From Burkholderiales bacterium (GTDB lineage: Bacteria > Pseudomonadota > Gammaproteobacteria > Burkholderiales > Burkholderiaceae_C): 8,091 nt of DNA. Below are positions 1 to 6,312 of this stretch, in pieces. The translations under genes were made by a program, and so were the position numbers. The DNA lies in contig JANXTP010000234.1 of the NCBI GenBank assembly GCA_025352345.1, positions 1-8,091 on the forward strand. Reading direction: 5' to 3'. Positions within the stretch are counted from its first letter, which is position 1. Each line of letters begins with the position of its first letter. The notes beneath the pieces were generated by a model. That model was not told the DNA's origin, ran no database searches, and saw only the letters and a list, made by a program, of their open reading frames with translations.

Positions 1-254
1 CCGACGTGGAACGCCTGATCCGGGTGCTGCACCGGCTGGTGGTGGGTGGCCACAGCGTGGTGGTGATCGAGCACGACCTGGACGTGATCGCCGAGGCCGA
101 CTGGGTCATCGACCTCGGGCCCGAAGGCGGCACGAACGGCGGTCAGGTCGTGGCGGCCGCCACACCGGAGAAATTAGTCCGCGTTGTTGCCAGTCACACA
201 GGTGCGGCATTGAGGTCTGTATTGGCTCGCGTGGCTGGCAAGGGCGTGGGGTAA
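1..254 (+). CDS. uvrA: UvrA, excinuclease ABC subunit A (C-terminal end only)
   Basis: This is the last 83 codons of uvrA; the reading frame has codons starting at base 3 and the rest lies left of the window. UvrA is the DNA-damage-sensing ATPase of nucleotide excision repair, acting as a dimer that loads UvrB on lesions in the cytoplasm. The visible part is the end of the second ABC ATPase domain. The stretch VVVIEHDLDVI carries the switch (H-loop) histidine, and ADWVIDLGPEGG is the strongly conserved UvrA C-terminal signature. A short tail containing SHTG follows, as in other UvrA proteins, and the gene ends in TAA. Walker motifs, the ABC signature and the zinc fingers are outside the window. 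It converges on ahpF with ten bases between stop codons. Identification is firm because this C-terminal signature is specific to UvrA; whether the whole gene is intact cannot be seen. Confidence 0.95.
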   Translation, partial: DVERLIRVLHRLVVGGHSVVVIEHDLDVIAEADWVIDLGPEGGTNGGQVVAAATPEKLVRVVASHTGAALRSVLARVAGKGVG

Positions 255-264
255 CCGGCGCCGT

Positions 265-1860
265 TCAGGCCGCAACCACCTCTTTCGGAGCCGACGACCG
301 GATCAGGTGATCGAACGCGCCAAGCGCCGCCTTCGCACCGTCGCCAGTGGCAATGATGATCTGCTTGAACGGCACGGTGGTCACGTCGCCCGCTGCGAAC
401 ACGCCGGGCAGCGAGGTCTGACCGCGTGCATCGACGACGATCTCGCCATGGCGCGACAGCTCCAGCGTGCCCTTCAGCCACTCGGAGTTCGGCACCAGGC
501 CGATCTGCACGAACACGCCTTCGAGTTCGACGTGCTTGGCCTCGCCGTTGCTTCGGTCGGTGAAGCTCAGGCCGTTGACCTTGCCTTCGGCGCCGGTGAT
601 CTCGGTCGTCTGCGCCTGCGTGTTGACGGTGACGTTGCTCAAGCTGTTCAGCTTGCTGACCAACACCGCATCGGCGCGCAACTGCTCACCGAATTCCAGC
701 AGCGTCACGTGGCCGACCAGGCCGGCCAGATCGATCGCCGCTTCGACGCCGGAGTTGCCGCCACCGATCACCGCCACGCGCTTGCCCTTGAACAGCGGGC
801 CATCGCAGTGCGGGCAGTAGGCCACGCCCTTGTTGCGGTATTCCTGTTCGCCCGGCACATTGACTTCGCGCCAGCGCGCGCCGGTCGACAGGATCACGGT
901 GCGGCTCTTCAGCGTGGCGCCGTTGGCCAGTTGCACGCCGATCAGGCCGCCAGACTCCGCCGCCGGGATCAGCTTCTCGGCGCGCTGCAGGTTCAGGATC
1001 TCGACGTCGTATTGCTTGGCGTGCTGCTCCAGCGCCGCGGCGAACTTCGGGCCGTCGGTCTCGAGCACCGAGATGAAGTTCTCGATGCTCATGGTGTCCA
1101 TCGTCTGCCCGCCCATCCGCTCGGCGAGCATGCCGGTGCGGATGCCCTTGCGCGCGGCGTAGACGGCCGCTGCAGCGCCCGCCGGGCCACCGCCGACGAT
1201 CAGCACGTCGTACGCGTCTTTGGCGTTGAGCTTCACGGCATCGCGGGCCGCAGCGCCGGTGTCGAGCTTGGCGACGATCTCATCCACCTCCATGCGGCCC
1301 TGCCCGAAGTGTTCTTCGTTCAGGAACACCATCGGTACCGCCAGGATCTGGCGTGCTTCCACTTCCTGCTGGTACAGCCCGCCGTCGATCGTGACGTGCT
1401 GGATGCGCGGGTTCAGCACCGCCATCAGGTTCAGCGCCTGGACCACGTCCGGACAGTTGTGGCAGCTGAGGGACACAAAGGTCTCGAAGCGCAGTTCATT
1501 TTCAGAACCGGCACCATCGAGGTTCTTGATCTGCTCGATCAGCTCGGCTTCGATCTTGGGCGGGTGGCCGCCGACCTGCAGCAGCGCCAGCACCAGCGAG
1601 GTGAATTCATGCCCGAGCGGGATTGCTGCGAATCGAATGCGCGGCGCCTCGCCGATGCGGGCCAATGTGAACGACGGCTTGCGGGCATCGGCGCCGTCGG
1701 TTCTCAGCGTGATCTTGTCGCACAGGCTGATGACGTCTTCGAGCAGGCCGTGCATCTCTTGGGCGGCAGCGCTGTCGTCGAGCGAGGCGACGATCTCGAA
1801 CGGTATCTTCACGCGTTCGAGGTAGGCCTGCAATTGAGCCTTGAGGTTGTCGTCGAGCAT
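265..1860 (-). CDS. ahpF: AhpF, alkyl hydroperoxide reductase subunit F (NADH:AhpC disulfide reductase)
   Basis: AhpF is a cytoplasmic flavoprotein that uses NADH to re-reduce the oxidised peroxiredoxin AhpC. The protein is 531 residues, close to the roughly 520 usual for the family, and collinear with enterobacterial AhpF. Residues 1-200 form the N-terminal double-thioredoxin-like domain with the CHNC redox pair at Cys133 and Cys136, which passes electrons to AhpC. From about 215 comes the thioredoxin-reductase-like part: FAD-binding VGGGPAG (222-228), the second redox pair in YCPHCDG (Cys349/Cys352), NADH-binding IGGGNSG (365-371), and the FAD-contacting FAAGD (488-492). I chose the ATG at 1860 because MLDDNLKAQL matches the family N-terminus and an AGGA Shine-Dalgarno lies seven bases upstream; a further in-frame ATG at 1890 would add ten unconserved residues. 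It lies 141 bases downstream of ahpC on the same strand and is probably partly co-transcribed with it. Confidence 0.98.
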   Translation of the reverse strand: MLDDNLKAQLQAYLERVKIPFEIVASLDDSAAAQEMHGLLEDVISLCDKITLRTDGADARKPSFTLARIGEAPRIRFAAIPLGHEFTSLVLALLQVGGHPPKIEAELIEQIKNLDGAGSENELRFETFVSLSCHNCPDVVQALNLMAVLNPRIQHVTIDGGLYQQEVEARQILAVPMVFLNEEHFGQGRMEVDEIVAKLDTGAAARDAVKLNAKDAYDVLIVGGGPAGAAAAVYAARKGIRTGMLAERMGGQTMDTMSIENFISVLETDGPKFAAALEQHAKQYDVEILNLQRAEKLIPAAESGGLIGVQLANGATLKSRTVILSTGARWREVNVPGEQEYRNKGVAYCPHCDGPLFKGKRVAVIGGGNSGVEAAIDLAGLVGHVTLLEFGEQLRADAVLVSKLNSLSNVTVNTQAQTTEITGAEGKVNGLSFTDRSNGEAKHVELEGVFVQIGLVPNSEWLKGTLELSRHGEIVVDARGQTSLPGVFAAGDVTTVPFKQIIIATGDGAKAALGAFDHLIRSSAPKEVVAA

Positions 1861-1917
1861 GGTGGATTCCTGGTGCTGTGAGGAATGCAAACGCCCGTGT
1901 CGGACGCTGATTCAGGC

Positions 1918-1946
1918 CCGCCGCGCGCTTTGTGGGCTCGCGGCGG
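1918..1946 (-). repeat. GC-rich inverted repeat in the ahpC-ahpF gap
   Basis: Perfect 8-base arms CCGCCGCG (1918-1925) and CGCGGCGG (1939-1946) are separated by 13 bases. Transcribed from ahpC, this would form an all-GC stem just before the ahpF ribosome-binding site. There is no U tract, so it is not a classic terminator. It could slow or attenuate read-through, or protect the ahpC message from 3' decay; this role is inferred. Confidence 0.5.
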
Positions 1947-1956
1947 TTGAAAGCCA

Positions 1957-1975
1957 CCCGGTGAGGTTCACCGGG
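1957..1975 (-). terminator. Candidate attenuator/terminator hairpin after ahpC
   Basis: Perfect 8-base arms CCCGGTGA (1957-1964) and TCACCGGG (1968-1975) enclose a 3-base loop, a very stable hairpin beginning 26 bases beyond the ahpC stop. On the minus strand the stem is followed by TGGCTTTC, only a weak T run, so termination would be partial at best. Partial termination would make more AhpC than AhpF, which fits the expected excess of the peroxiredoxin over its reductase. The structure is seen; its effect is inferred. Confidence 0.5.
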
Positions 1976-2001
1976 CGTTCAATGGCGATCGGGATGTCCG
2001 A

Positions 2002-2565
2002 TCAGATCTTGCCGACGAGGTCGAGCGACGGGGTGATCGTCTTCGCGCCGTCGTTCCACTTGGCCGGGCAGACCTGGCCAGGGTGAGCGTCGGTGTACTG
2101 CGCGGCCTTGAGCTTGCGCAGCGTTTCCTTGACGTCACGCGCGATCTCGTTCGAATGGATTTCGGCGGTCTTGATCAACCCGTCCGGGTTGATCACGAAC
2201 GTGCCGCGATAGGCCAGGCCGTCCGCGTCGATGTGCACGTCGAAGGCGCGGGTCAGCTTGTGGGTCGGGTCGCCGACCAGCGGGAACTTGGCCTTGCCGA
2301 CGGCTGGCGAGGTCTCGTGCCACACCTTGTGCGAGAAGTGCGTGTCGGTGGTGACGATGTAGACCTCGGTGCCCAGCTTCTGGAATTCGGCGTAGTTGTC
2401 AGCCGCATCTTCCACTTCGGTCGGGCAGTTGAAGGTGAACGCCGCCGGCATGAAGATGATCACAGACCACTTGCCCTTCAGGCTTTGCTCGGTGACTTCA
2501 ATGAACTTGCCGTTTTGAAAGGCCTGAGCCGAGAACGGCTGAATTTGGGTGTTGATCAATGACAT
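2002..2565 (-). CDS. ahpC: AhpC, typical 2-Cys peroxiredoxin (alkyl hydroperoxide reductase subunit C)
   Basis: AhpC reduces hydrogen peroxide, organic hydroperoxides and peroxynitrite in the cytoplasm, forming an intersubunit disulfide that AhpF re-reduces. The protein is 187 residues, the same as E. coli AhpC, and aligns end to end. The peroxidatic Cys47 sits in the PxxxTxxC motif (Pro40, Thr44, Cys47); the conserved active-site arginine is Arg120 in YRGTF. The resolving Cys166 is in VCPAKW, and the C-terminus SLDLVGKI is the family ending. The active site reads FTFNCPTE rather than the enterobacterial FTFVCPTE; I recall the Asn form from Burkholderiales and treat it as ordinary. The start at 2565 gives the canonical MSLINT and has GGAG (2573-2576) seven bases upstream; an in-frame ATG at 2592 lies upstream of that ribosome-binding site and is unlikely. 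It is the first gene of an ahpC-ahpF pair. Confidence 0.98.
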   Translation of the reverse strand: MSLINTQIQPFSAQAFQNGKFIEVTEQSLKGKWSVIIFMPAAFTFNCPTEVEDAADNYAEFQKLGTEVYIVTTDTHFSHKVWHETSPAVGKAKFPLVGDPTHKLTRAFDVHIDADGLAYRGTFVINPDGLIKTAEIHSNEIARDVKETLRKLKAAQYTDAHPGQVCPAKWNDGAKTITPSLDLVGKI

Positions 2566-2607
2566 AAAAAGTCTCCAGTAAGGTTGGGCCATGAAACGGC
2601 TCGAAGG

Positions 2608-2636
2608 ATCATAGGTGTGCCACCTGATGCTGTTTA
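2608..2636 (-). promoter_or_regulatory. Candidate sigma-70 promoter of ahpC
   Basis: On the minus strand, TAAACA (2636-2631, four of six to TTGACA) and TATGAT (2613-2608, five of six to TATAAT) are separated by exactly 17 bases. Transcription would start near 2601 and give a leader of about 36 bases with the GGAG ribosome-binding site. The spacer holds a short palindrome, AGGTG-TGC-CACCT (2613-2625). The match is by eye; the -35 is weak, as expected for an activated promoter. Confidence 0.5.
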
Positions 2637-2672
2637 TGAATTGAAAGAATGGTTTGCATTGAGCGAGGCTAT
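2636..2672. promoter_or_regulatory. Weak candidate OxyR-binding site upstream of ahpC
   Basis: The OxyR consensus is four tetranucleotides, ATAG/CTAT alternating with 7-base spacing. Read on the plus strand this stretch gives ATGA (2636), GAAT (2647), ATTG (2658) and CTAT (2669) at exactly that spacing: 11 of 16 bases match. The site ends against the candidate -35 of ahpC, the position expected for an activator touching RNA polymerase. OxyR control of ahpC is well established in many proteobacteria, but this individual match is weak. Confidence 0.3.
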
Positions 2673-2739
2673 GAGACAGCGTGCTTTCGGCACACCATCG
2701 TCATGCTCGCTGACGGTTCGTGCGGCCGAATCTCCTGCC

Positions 2740-3678
2740 CTACAGCTTGTTGAAAAGCGCGGCGACGGCCAGGCCAAAGTTTCCGAGCATCGTCTGCCGG
2801 TGGATGCCCGAGCGCCACAACCCGATCATGCGAGCGGGCAAGCGCTGCTGACGCGCCTGCACGAACTCATTCAACACCGCCAGGTTGTGCGCCGGCATCC
2901 GATGACTGACCCGCGCCAGCCGCTCGAGGTTGGCGTCCACCCAGCCGCGGAACTCGCCCGCCATCAACAGCCGGGCGCGCTGCCAGCGCCCGCGCAAGCT
3001 CAGGTTCGATCCGCTCAGGTTCTGCCCATGCTGCCGGTAACGCACGCTGGGCCACGGGTCGTAGTGCACCTGACCATCGCAGCCGGAGACGAGCAGGCAG
3101 AGCAACCAGTCTGGAGCTACCGCATCGCCCTCGGCGCAGGCACGGACGAACAGCGCGCGCGCGGCGCGATTGAAGACCATGGTGTTGCATCCTGCAATGC
3201 ACTGAACCAGCGCGTTGGCGAAAACAGGAGTCCGGGTGAACAGCGGTGACATGCCGATCGGTTGGTTGTCAGCGTCGGTCAGTAGCGTGCGCGTTCCATA
3301 CAGCGCCGGGACACCGGATGACGCCGATGCCAGCATGGCAAGCGCCCTCGCCAGCTTGTCGGGCTCCCAGACGTCATCCTGATCGGCCCAGGCATAGAAG
3401 TCAGCTTCGATCTCGGCTCGGCATGTCAGCGACTGGAAGTTAGCAGCAAAACCGGCCGAAGGGCCACGCACGACAGTCAATCGATCGGGACCCCATTGCG
3501 ATCGGTAACGTTCCAGGATCGCCAAGGTGTCATCTGTTGATCCGTCGTCGGAGACCCACAACCGCCACCAAGGATGCGTTTGCGCTGCAATTGACTCAAG
3601 CTGAGCCACCACGTGGCGCCCACCCTGAAAAGTACACATCAGGATGCCGACTTCAGGCAAATGGGGTACGTGCGTCAC
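2740..3678 (-). CDS. Family 2 glycosyltransferase, rhamnosyltransferase-like (paralogue 1, intact)
   Basis: This is a predicted cytoplasmic GT-A fold glycosyltransferase of 312 residues, probably adding a sugar to a lipid-linked surface polysaccharide. The N-terminal strand and loop read GILMCTFQGG (11-20). They are followed by the nucleotide-binding SDDGS (43-47), the metal-binding DQDD (99-102), a PDW motif (189-191, DWW in the paralogue) that may hold the catalytic Asp, and YRQH (214-217). There is no membrane segment and the C-terminal tail is rich in Arg. An open frame extends upstream to an ATG at 3783, but those 35 residues overlap, in another frame, the homologous C-terminus of a degraded paralogue. 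I therefore place the start at GTG 3678, whose GTGA overlaps that gene's TGA, pointing to translational coupling. No clear Shine-Dalgarno is visible. Donor and acceptor are unknown; rhamnose is only a guess from family resemblance. With its upstream partner wrecked, expression is doubtful. Confidence 0.88.
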   Translation of the reverse strand: MTHVPHLPEVGILMCTFQGGRHVVAQLESIAAQTHPWWRLWVSDDGSTDDTLAILERYRSQWGPDRLTVVRGPSAGFAANFQSLTCRAEIEADFYAWADQDDVWEPDKLARALAMLASASSGVPALYGTRTLLTDADNQPIGMSPLFTRTPVFANALVQCIAGCNTMVFNRAARALFVRACAEGDAVAPDWLLCLLVSGCDGQVHYDPWPSVRYRQHGQNLSGSNLSLRGRWQRARLLMAGEFRGWVDANLERLARVSHRMPAHNLAVLNEFVQARQQRLPARMIGLWRSGIHRQTMLGNFGLAVAALFNKL

Positions 3679-4318
3679 AGTCGATTCAAAAGCGCTGCCG
3701 AAGCCAAGCCGATATTGCTTGGCCAAGTCTGTCGGTAAACACCGGAGCGCCACAGCGCTAACATCCGCGCTGGAAAGCGGCATTGACGAGCGAGGATGGT
3801 CTTGTCCACGGTGACGAGATTCTCAGGTGGCATCTGGGGGCGGTCCGAGCAAATCGAGGCTCAAATCGATCCAAGATTTGAACTGCCCCACCAGCAGCGC
3901 GCGAAGGCGTGGGAGACGACACGTGAGGTGAAAAACGCTGCGAGCGCAGGTTATCACCGTGTTGCCGATACCGAGCCGAAGGCACGGGGTCGTAGTGCAT
4001 CTGTCCGCCACACGCCGTCACCAGCAGATAGGCCCACCAGACATGCGCCACCGTCCGGGATCTGCACCCGCTGTGACGAGCAACGCTCTGGCTGCATGAT
4101 TGAACATCGTTGTGTTTCCACCTGAGATGTTCTGCACCAGCGCAATTGCGAAGGAAGGCGACCTGGTGAAAAGAGGTGACAGGCGATTGGTCCGCCACTC
4201 TCTTTTGTCAGCAACGTGCAAGATCCTTACAGCAAAGGCTAATGTCCGTTGGACGGGCCAGCCAGGTCAACGCTCTTTCGAGCTTCTGCGGTTCCCAGAT
4301 GTTGCCCTGCTCCGTCTA
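3675..4318 (-). pseudogene. Degraded family 2 glycosyltransferase (paralogue 2), frameshifted and 5'-truncated
   Basis: Five blocks in changing frames together match the last two thirds of the neighbouring glycosyltransferases. They are: EQGNIWEPQKLERAL from 4312, degraded from DQDDIWEEDKLARA and ending at a TGA at 4210; SPLFTRSPSFAIALVQNISG from 4179; VWWAYLLVTACGGQMHYDP and YRQHGDNL at about 4051-3947; LRALLVGQFKSWIDLSLDLL at about 3930-3826; and MPPENLVTVDKTILARQ through GVYRQTWPSNIGLASAALL from 3833 to a TGA at 3677-3675. The frame register changes at least four times. The span from the DQDD position to the stop is 638 bases against 645 in the intact plus-strand copy, so small indels account for the damage. 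A TAG lies two codons before the EQGN remnant, and I find no convincing N-terminal part beyond it. Several independent lesions make sequencing error an unlikely explanation. Its stop overlaps the start of the downstream intact gene by GTGA. Confidence 0.85.
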
Positions 4319-4452
4319 CGTCACAACGATTCGATGGACGATTGAAGACATAGTGTTGATGGCTGACACCGTTATATTCCCGAGTCAGACTAAACCATTT
4401 ACCCATTAAAGCTATTGCAAGATTGCAGGCTCTCATAGCCCTAGGAGTGAGG
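4319..4452. other. Region between the divergent glycosyltransferase genes
   Basis: No protein-coding signal is recognisable here. It should hold the promoter of the plus-strand glycosyltransferase/ABC transporter run. A -10-like TATATT (4373-4378) is present, but I see no good -35 at 15-18 bases. It is also where the missing N-terminal part of the minus-strand pseudogene would have been; nothing recognisable of it remains, so a deletion or rearrangement end probably lies here. The downstream end carries the ribosome-binding site AGGAG (4443-4447), five bases before the ATG at 4453. Confidence 0.4.
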
Positions 4453-5454
4453 ATGCGAGAGACAGCCAAGGCCGTTGTGTCCGTGCCGATTGCTGCGGCA
4501 ATCGACTCCGTCATCGAGCTGGAGGGCACTTCTTCGCCTCGGGTTGCAGTGTTGCTCTGCACCAAGCAGGGCGAGGCCTTTCTGCAAGAGCAGTTGGACT
4601 CGATAAGGCGCCAGACGTACACCTCCTGGGCCGTGTACGCCTCCGACGACGGCTCCCAGGACGCCACACCAGCCATCCTGCAGGACTTCAAGCGCCGAGT
4701 TGGCGAGCGAAAACTTACCAGCCTGCGCGGCCCCCACATGGGGTTTGTCGCCAACTTTTTGTCGCTGGTGTGCAACCCCGAGATCAACGCGGACTTCTAT
4801 GCCTATGCCGACCAAGACGACATTTGGGAGGAGGACAAGCTCGCGAGAGCTGTGCGTTTTCTTCAAACCGTGCCCGGCTCGGTTCCCGCGCTCTATTGCT
4901 CTCGAACCTGCAATGTGGATGAAACCAACACCTGCATCGGGTATTCGCCCCTCTTCACCAAGCCTCCCGGGTTTGCTAACGCGCTGGTGCAGAACATAGG
5001 CGGCGGCAACACCATGGTCTTCAACCAGGCTGCGTGCCAATTGCTGCGCCTGGCCGGGCCGGATGTGCAAGTGGCCACGCACGACTGGTGGACTTACCTG
5101 CTGGTCACCGGCTGCGGAGGCCACGTCTTTTATGACCCCGCGCCCACCGTGCGCTACCGCCAGCATGGACTGAATCTGGTGGGCGCCGACAAGGGCTGGC
5201 CGGCGCGCCTGTACCGTGCCCGCGTGCTGTTTCAGGGGCGCTTCGTCAAGTGGACGGACCAGCATCTTGCCGCGCTGCAGCGCGTTGAGCACAGGCTCAC
5301 ACCCCAGAACAAATCCTTGCTTGCCGAATTCGCCCAGGCACGCCAGAGCACGGTCTTAAGGCGCATCACCAGCCTGAAACGCACTGGCGTTTACCGCCAG
5401 ACGCTGTTCGACAACCTTGGCCTTGTGGCCGCCGCTGTTTTCCGGAAAATCTGA
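4453..5454 (+). CDS. Family 2 glycosyltransferase, rhamnosyltransferase-like (paralogue 3, intact)
   Basis: This is a predicted cytoplasmic GT-A glycosyltransferase of 333 residues, clearly paralogous along its whole length to the minus-strand copy. After about 30 variable residues come RVAVLLCTKQG (30-40), nucleotide-binding SDDGS (64-68), the GFVANF segment (97-102), metal-binding DQDD (120-123), HDWW (210-213, probable catalytic Asp region) and YRQHGLNL (235-242). It ends with the shared tail GVYRQTLFDNLGLVAAAVF. No signal peptide or membrane segment is seen. I chose ATG 4453 for its strong AGGAG ribosome-binding site five bases upstream; a TTG at 4423 in the same frame lies upstream of that site. 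The gene ends three bases before the ABC permease, so the two are almost certainly co-transcribed. The product likely assembles the glycan that the transporter exports. The sugar specificity cannot be read from the sequence. Confidence 0.92.
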   Translation: MRETAKAVVSVPIAAAIDSVIELEGTSSPRVAVLLCTKQGEAFLQEQLDSIRRQTYTSWAVYASDDGSQDATPAILQDFKRRVGERKLTSLRGPHMGFVANFLSLVCNPEINADFYAYADQDDIWEEDKLARAVRFLQTVPGSVPALYCSRTCNVDETNTCIGYSPLFTKPPGFANALVQNIGGGNTMVFNQAACQLLRLAGPDVQVATHDWWTYLLVTGCGGHVFYDPAPTVRYRQHGLNLVGADKGWPARLYRARVLFQGRFVKWTDQHLAALQRVEHRLTPQNKSLLAEFAQARQSTVLRRITSLKRTGVYRQTLFDNLGLVAAAVFRKI

Positions 5455-5457
5455 AGC

Positions 5458-6312
5458 ATGTCGAGACACTCTGTAGCCATCAACCCCCATGCCTCGCAAC
5501 CCGTCTCCCCGAACGCCCTGGCAAGCAGCCTGTGGCGCAATCGCCAGCTGATTGCGCAGATGACCCGGCGCGAAGTGGCCGGGCGCTACAAAGGGTCGGC
5601 GCTGGGGCTGGCGTGGTCGTTTTTTAACCCGGTGTTCATGCTGACGGTGTACACCTTCGTCTTCTCCGAAATCTTCAAAGCGCGCTGGGGCAGCGCGGGC
5701 GGGAACGACAGCAAAACCCAGTTTGCCGTGGTGCTTTTTGTGGGCATGATCGTGCTCAATCTGTTCAGCGAAGTGGTCAACCGCGCACCCGGCCTCGTGC
5801 TGGGCAACGCGAATTACGTCAAAAAAGTGGTCTTTCCGCTGGAGATATTGCCGGTGGTTGCCCTGGGCGCCGCCCTCTTCCACACCTTGGTCAGCCTGGC
5901 TGTTCTTGGCATTGCGTTCTTCGCTTTCAACGGCTACCTGCACTGGACCGCCATCTTCACCCCGCTGGTGTTGTTGCCGCTGGTCATCCTGACCACCGGG
6001 CTGGCGTGGATGCTGGCCTCGCTAGGCGTTTTTTTGCGCGACGTGGGCCAAACCATCGGCATCCTGACCACCGTGCTGATGTTCCTCTCACCGGTGTTTT
6101 ACCCGGTGACCGCAGTGCCCGAGCGCTTTCGCGCTTTCATCATGGCCAACCCGCTGACCTTCATCATCGAACAGGCGCGCGACGTGCTGGTCTGGGGCCA
6201 CTTGCCCAACTGGCAGGGCCTGACCCTCTACACCGCGGCGGCATGCGCCGTCGCCTGGGCTGGCTACGCATGGTTCCAGAAAACCCGCAAGGGCTTCGCC
6301 GATGTCCTCTGA
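5458..6312 (+). CDS. wzm: Wzm-type ABC-2 permease for polysaccharide export
   Basis: This is the inner-membrane permease subunit of an ABC exporter that moves lipid-linked O-antigen or capsular glycan from the cytoplasmic to the periplasmic face. The 284-residue length is normal for Wzm/KpsM/TagG-like proteins. A cytoplasmic N-terminus leads into the family motif RREVAGRYKGSALGLAWSF (37-55). About six hydrophobic segments follow, roughly 52-71, 89-107, 129-155, 162-191, 199-217 and 256-274. The LRDVGQ loop (193-198) and the SPVFYPVTAVP segment (211-221) are typical, and NPLTFIIEQARD (231-242) is the conserved stretch before the last helix. It starts three bases after the glycosyltransferase stop and overlaps the ATPase gene by 11 bases, so the three genes look translationally coupled. 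The partner ATPase has a Wzt-like C-terminal domain, which favours Wzm over a KpsM-type capsule permease. The exported glycan is not known. Confidence 0.93.
   Translation: MSRHSVAINPHASQPVSPNALASSLWRNRQLIAQMTRREVAGRYKGSALGLAWSFFNPVFMLTVYTFVFSEIFKARWGSAGGNDSKTQFAVVLFVGMIVLNLFSEVVNRAPGLVLGNANYVKKVVFPLEILPVVALGAALFHTLVSLAVLGIAFFAFNGYLHWTAIFTPLVLLPLVILTTGLAWMLASLGVFLRDVGQTIGILTTVLMFLSPVFYPVTAVPERFRAFIMANPLTFIIEQARDVLVWGHLPNWQGLTLYTAAACAVAWAGYAWFQKTRKGFADVL

Noticed and set aside
307..1881. A 524-codon plus-strand open frame antisense to ahpF
   Set aside because: It mirrors ahpF, which matches its family end to end; the antisense product is low-complexity (rich in Arg, Ala, His, Gln) and is the usual artefact of high third-position GC.
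2041..2565. AhpC active site FTFNCPTE with Asn before the peroxidatic Cys, differing from E. coli
   Set aside because: All catalytic residues (Pro40, Thr44, Cys47, Arg120, Cys166) are present, and I recall this variant as normal in Burkholderiales AhpC, so it is not evidence of a new activity.
2681..2696. GTGC-TTTCG-GCAC hairpin as a terminator for the minus-strand glycosyltransferase
   Set aside because: The stem is only about four or five pairs, with no T run on the minus strand, so it cannot be told from chance.
2584..3249. A 221-codon plus-strand open frame starting near ahpC
   Set aside because: It is antisense to the intact minus-strand glycosyltransferase, lacks any domain, and begins within the ahpC promoter region.
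3758..4198. A 146-codon minus-strand open frame that could be called a hypothetical protein
   Set aside because: Only its middle (VWWAYLLVTACGG...YRQHGDNL) is glycosyltransferase sequence; both ends are out-of-frame readings of the same degraded gene, so it is part of the pseudogene.
4441..5292. A 283-codon minus-strand open frame antisense to the plus-strand glycosyltransferase
   Set aside because: It has no recognisable domain, and the opposite strand encodes a full GT2 protein with all motifs and a good ribosome-binding site.
6302..6312. 11-base overlap of wzm and wzt as an anomaly
   Set aside because: Short overlaps between exporter permease and ATPase genes are common and reflect translational coupling.
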